Part shown: positions 6,863-9,722 of the stretch, one piece after another
Numbering within the stretch: the first letter of the stretch is position 1
How the letters are laid out: every line of letters begins with the position of its first letter
Source: Oscillospiraceae bacterium
GTDB taxonomy: Bacteria > Bacillota > Clostridia > Oscillospirales > Ruminococcaceae
Assembly: GCA_031253365.1 (NCBI GenBank)
Contig: JAIRWE010000120.1
Coordinates: 1 to 9,722, forward strand
Direction of reading: 5' to 3'
Length of the DNA stretch: 9,722 bases
Notes under the pieces: generated by a model
Database searches by the model: none
What the model was told of the DNA's origin: nothing
The model's input: the letters and a program-made list of their open reading frames with translations, nothing else
Program-made: the position numbers and the translations under genes

Positions 6863-9722
6863 ATGAAATTGAGTGCTTCTAAAAGCATCTTCAAAAAAGC
6901 GGTCGCTTTGCTGTTGACGGGGACGGTGTTTGTAACGAACGCCTGCTTTTCGGTTTTCGCGCGCGAGGGGGAAGAAAGCGAAGGGCAAGCAAGCGCGGTT
7001 GGCGGCGTGAACGAAGGCATAATGGGCGGTTCGACGCGCTCGGACTTATACCAGTATTATTACGAGAAACACAAGAACGAACCGCGCCCCGAAGAAGAAA
7101 TTTACATACAGGCGGTGGATTATGACGCGCTTTTGCCGGATTTGGATTTCGGGGAGCTTCCTCGGGTGGGGGTTCGCAATCACGAAGGCGTGAGCGACTG
7201 CCTTCTGTGGGAAAACGATTTGGGACGCGTGGAATACGTCTTTGACGTGAAAACCGCGGGAATGTACAACATGGAGTTTTATTACTACCCGATATCGGGG
7301 GGGAGCATTTCCGTTGACGTGGGGATTCTCATCGACGGGGAGTATCCTTTTTCGGCGGCGAAGAACATCGAGCTTGACCGCCTGTGGAAGAACGACGGGA
7401 CTATCGGGAAGGACAAGAAAGACAACGAGATTTTACCCTTGCAGGTGGAGTACAGTTCCTGGATAGTCTATCCCGTGAAGGATAAAGAGGGGCTTTTCAA
7501 CGAACCGTATTTCTTCTATTTCGATAAGGGCGAGCATACCCTTACGATTGACGGAATAAAAGTGAAGTCGGTATTCAAATCCATCTCGTTCAAGAATTAT
7601 CCCGCGCTCACCCCTTACTCCGAGATTAAGCCGACGCAGGAACAGATAGACGCAACGCCGGCGCTTAACCCCATCGTGCCCAACGAAATCGGTTCAAACA
7701 CCATACTGCTGGAAGGGCAGACCCCGTACTACAAGTCGTCTTCCGAGCTTGTCCCCACTTATGACAGAACCACGTATTTGGTCAGCCCGAGTCACCCCGT
7801 GAAAATGCGCTATAACACCATAGGCTCTAACGGCACTTGGGCGAAGTCGGGGCAGTCGGCGACTTGGGAATTTACCGTGCAAAGCAACGGGTGGTACAGG
7901 TTTTCCGCCAGGGTAAAGCAGAACATGATGAGGGGGTTTTACTCAAACCGCCGCGTCTTAATCGACGGGGAGGTTCCCTGTGAGGAATTCAATCTGCAAC
8001 AGTTCAAATACAGCCCGAGATGGTACCGGCAGAGCTTCGTTGACGAAAACGGCGAGGACATATATCTGTACCTTGAAAGGGGCGTTCATTACATCACGCT
8101 GGAAGCGGTTCCCGGGGATATAGGCGAAACCATGCAAAGGTTGGAGGAAATCGTTTATACGCTCAACTATTATTACCGGCGTATACTGATGATAACGGGG
8201 CCGAACCCCGACGAGTTCAACCCTTATTACGTTGACAAGCAGATTCCGGAGCTTTTGACGACGTTTATGGATATAATCAGCCAGCTTTACGCCGAAAAGA
8301 CGCGGGTGGAAAGGGCGTCCACGTCGGGGTCGGAGGCGTCCACGCTGGAAACGATGGCGGTTATTCTGCAACGCTGCGTGGACAAACCGGACCAAATCCC
8401 GATGATGCGGCGTACCCTTAAAGACAACATCTCCGCGCTTTCGGCGTGGATGAGGGAAAAAAGTTTTCAGCCCCTTGAACTGGATTATATCGAAGTCGCC
8501 ACGGTTCACGAGAAATTCGGGCGGGCGAGGGCGTCCTTCTGGGAAGAGCTTTTGTTCGGGTGGAGGGCGTTCATAGGCTCGTTCTTCGAGGACTACACCA
8601 AACTGGACGACGGCAAGGGAATCAACGTGTGGGTCGGTTTGGGGCGCGACCAGGCGCTTTTGGTGAAAGAGCTTGTGGATAACGACTTTAACGTGAAGAA
8701 CGAGGACACCCCCGTTACGATTAACCTTGTTCAGGGTTCGATTTTGGAGGCGACGTTGGCGGGCAAAGGACCGGAGGTGGCGCTTTTCGTAGGGGGCGAC
8801 TTCCCCGTTCAGCTTGCCGCGAGGGGGCTGACGGTGGACTTGACGACGTTCCGCGATTACGAGGAGATAGTCAAGGCGCGGTTCACCGAACAGATACCCG
8901 TATTTTTCACCTATCAGGGCGGGGTTTACGGGTTGCCGATTTCGCAGGTTTTCCCCGTGATGTTCTACCGAACGGACGTTCTCGGCGACTTGGGGGTCAA
9001 GCCCCCGAAAACATGGGAGGATTTCGTAAAGGCGATAGCCGTTCTGAACCGCGCGTATCTTGAAATAGGGCTTCTGCCCCCGACGTCCAACCTGTCGAGT
9101 ACGATTTTTGAGCCGGGCGAAACGTTTACCATGCTTCAGCTTCAGACAGGGCAGAATTTCTACACCGAAGACCTGACGAGGACGATGTTCGACACCGAGG
9201 AAAGCATCGACGCTTTCACGATGTGGACGAAATTCTATACCGTGTACCAGTTCGAGCAGACTTACGACCCGTTCACCCGTTTCAGAACGGGGGAAATGCC
9301 GATTGTAATACAGCCGTACACTTTCTATAACCAAATTTACGCCGCCGCCCCGGAATTAAAGGGTCTGTGGGATTTCACGAGCGTTCCCGGAACGATGCGA
9401 ACGGACGAGAACGGCGACGAGTTTCTTGACTTCGCGGCTTCGAGCTCCTCGATGGGGGCGGTAATATTCAACAAGACGAAGGACAAAGCGGTGGCGTGGG
9501 AATTCTTAAAATGGTACACGTCGGACGAAATTCAAACGCGCTTCGGCAGGTCGATGGAGGCGTTGGTCGGACCCATCGGGCGTTTTGACACCGCGAACAA
9601 AAACGCGATAGGGAACCTTTCGTGGTCGGCGGTGGAGCTTAACAAACTTATCACGCAAAGAGACGCCTTGGTTGAAATACCGATGATTCCCGCCAACTAT
9701 GCCGCCACGCGCCATATCAAGA
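6863..9722 (+). CDS. large exported solute-binding protein of an ABC system (3' end missing)
   Basis: The frame runs from ATG 6863, behind GGGGG at 6849-6853, to the window edge: 953 full codons with no stop. Residues 1-33 form a signal peptide (KK, hydrophobic core, VFA before Arg34), pointing to signal peptidase I and export. Residues about 75-250 and 280-425 look like two related beta-sandwich modules. Each has a Trp-led strand, a Gly-Met/Trp-Tyr turn and IDGE(Y/V)P, a pattern seen in carbohydrate-binding modules. Residues about 455-580 are helical. From about 587 comes a family-1 solute-binding domain: LFVGGDFPVQLAARGL, YGLPISQVFPVMFYRTDVL at 689-707, and AVAWEFLKWYTSDE at 876-889. A normal domain is about 400 residues, so only some tens of residues should be missing. 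The ligand is probably a sugar or oligosaccharide (inference). Permease genes are expected next. Confidence 0.93.
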   Translation, partial: MKLSASKSIFKKAVALLLTGTVFVTNACFSVFAREGEESEGQASAVGGVNEGIMGGSTRSDLYQYYYEKHKNEPRPEEEIYIQAVDYDALLPDLDFGELPRVGVRNHEGVSDCLLWENDLGRVEYVFDVKTAGMYNMEFYYYPISGGSISVDVGILIDGEYPFSAAKNIELDRLWKNDGTIGKDKKDNEILPLQVEYSSWIVYPVKDKEGLFNEPYFFYFDKGEHTLTIDGIKVKSVFKSISFKNYPALTPYSEIKPTQEQIDATPALNPIVPNEIGSNTILLEGQTPYYKSSSELVPTYDRTTYLVSPSHPVKMRYNTIGSNGTWAKSGQSATWEFTVQSNGWYRFSARVKQNMMRGFYSNRRVLIDGEVPCEEFNLQQFKYSPRWYRQSFVDENGEDIYLYLERGVHYITLEAVPGDIGETMQRLEEIVYTLNYYYRRILMITGPNPDEFNPYYVDKQIPELLTTFMDIISQLYAEKTRVERASTSGSEASTLETMAVILQRCVDKPDQIPMMRRTLKDNISALSAWMREKSFQPLELDYIEVATVHEKFGRARASFWEELLFGWRAFIGSFFEDYTKLDDGKGINVWVGLGRDQALLVKELVDNDFNVKNEDTPVTINLVQGSILEATLAGKGPEVALFVGGDFPVQLAARGLTVDLTTFRDYEEIVKARFTEQIPVFFTYQGGVYGLPISQVFPVMFYRTDVLGDLGVKPPKTWEDFVKAIAVLNRAYLEIGLLPPTSNLSSTIFEPGETFTMLQLQTGQNFYTEDLTRTMFDTEESIDAFTMWTKFYTVYQFEQTYDPFTRFRTGEMPIVIQPYTFYNQIYAAAPELKGLWDFTSVPGTMRTDENGDEFLDFAASSSSMGAVIFNKTKDKAVAWEFLKWYTSDEIQTRFGRSMEALVGPIGRFDTANKNAIGNLSWSAVELNKLITQRDALVEIPMIPANYAATRHIK

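Noticed and set aside
6935..6949. Lipoprotein signal around Cys28 of the solute-binding protein
   Set aside because: The residues before the Cys (VTNA) do not fit a lipobox, and a better signal peptidase I site (VFA) follows at residue 33.
7958..9334. 458-codon minus-strand open frame
   Set aside because: The + strand here codes a clear solute-binding protein that runs off the window edge. The antisense product is basic, with shadow-type composition.

Overview
The window carries six genes, all on the + strand, in two transcription units. Base composition is moderately GC-rich inside genes and AT-rich in the only upstream gap. Strong purine Shine-Dalgarno (SD) sites, GTG and possible TTG starts, and protein families I associate with Clostridia and other Bacillota (including a very large solute-binding protein) suggest an uncultivated Clostridia-like organism. 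This is inference; there is no rRNA or other marker gene.

Unit 1 (about 145-5069) starts from a promoter in an AT-rich leader and holds three tightly spaced genes. The first is an acidic protein with an N-terminal coiled coil, eleven perfect-length 27-bp repeats and a small C-terminal globular domain. The second is a short Hsp70-family ATPase with no helical lid. The third is a 500-residue protein with a Cys cluster whose later parts look like the C-terminal half of a Bacillota UvrD-type helicase, but with no ATPase motor motifs. I know of no described system with this composition, so it is the best candidate here for something new. A chaperone-driven assembly with an acidic scaffold is a guess only.

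Unit 2 (from about 5135 to beyond the window end) starts at a perfect-consensus sigma-A promoter. It encodes two tandem LolD/MacB-class ABC ATPases, the second with an AbrB-like beta-hairpin tail, and then a very large exported solute-binding protein that runs off the right edge. That protein has a signal peptide, two related beta-sandwich-like modules, a helical region and a family-1 solute-binding domain. The likely role is a cell-surface carbohydrate or glycan transport or sensing system. No permease lies inside the window; I expect it just downstream.

No tRNA, rRNA, CRISPR array, insertion sequence or phage gene was seen. The minus-strand open frames are all shadows of the + strand genes.
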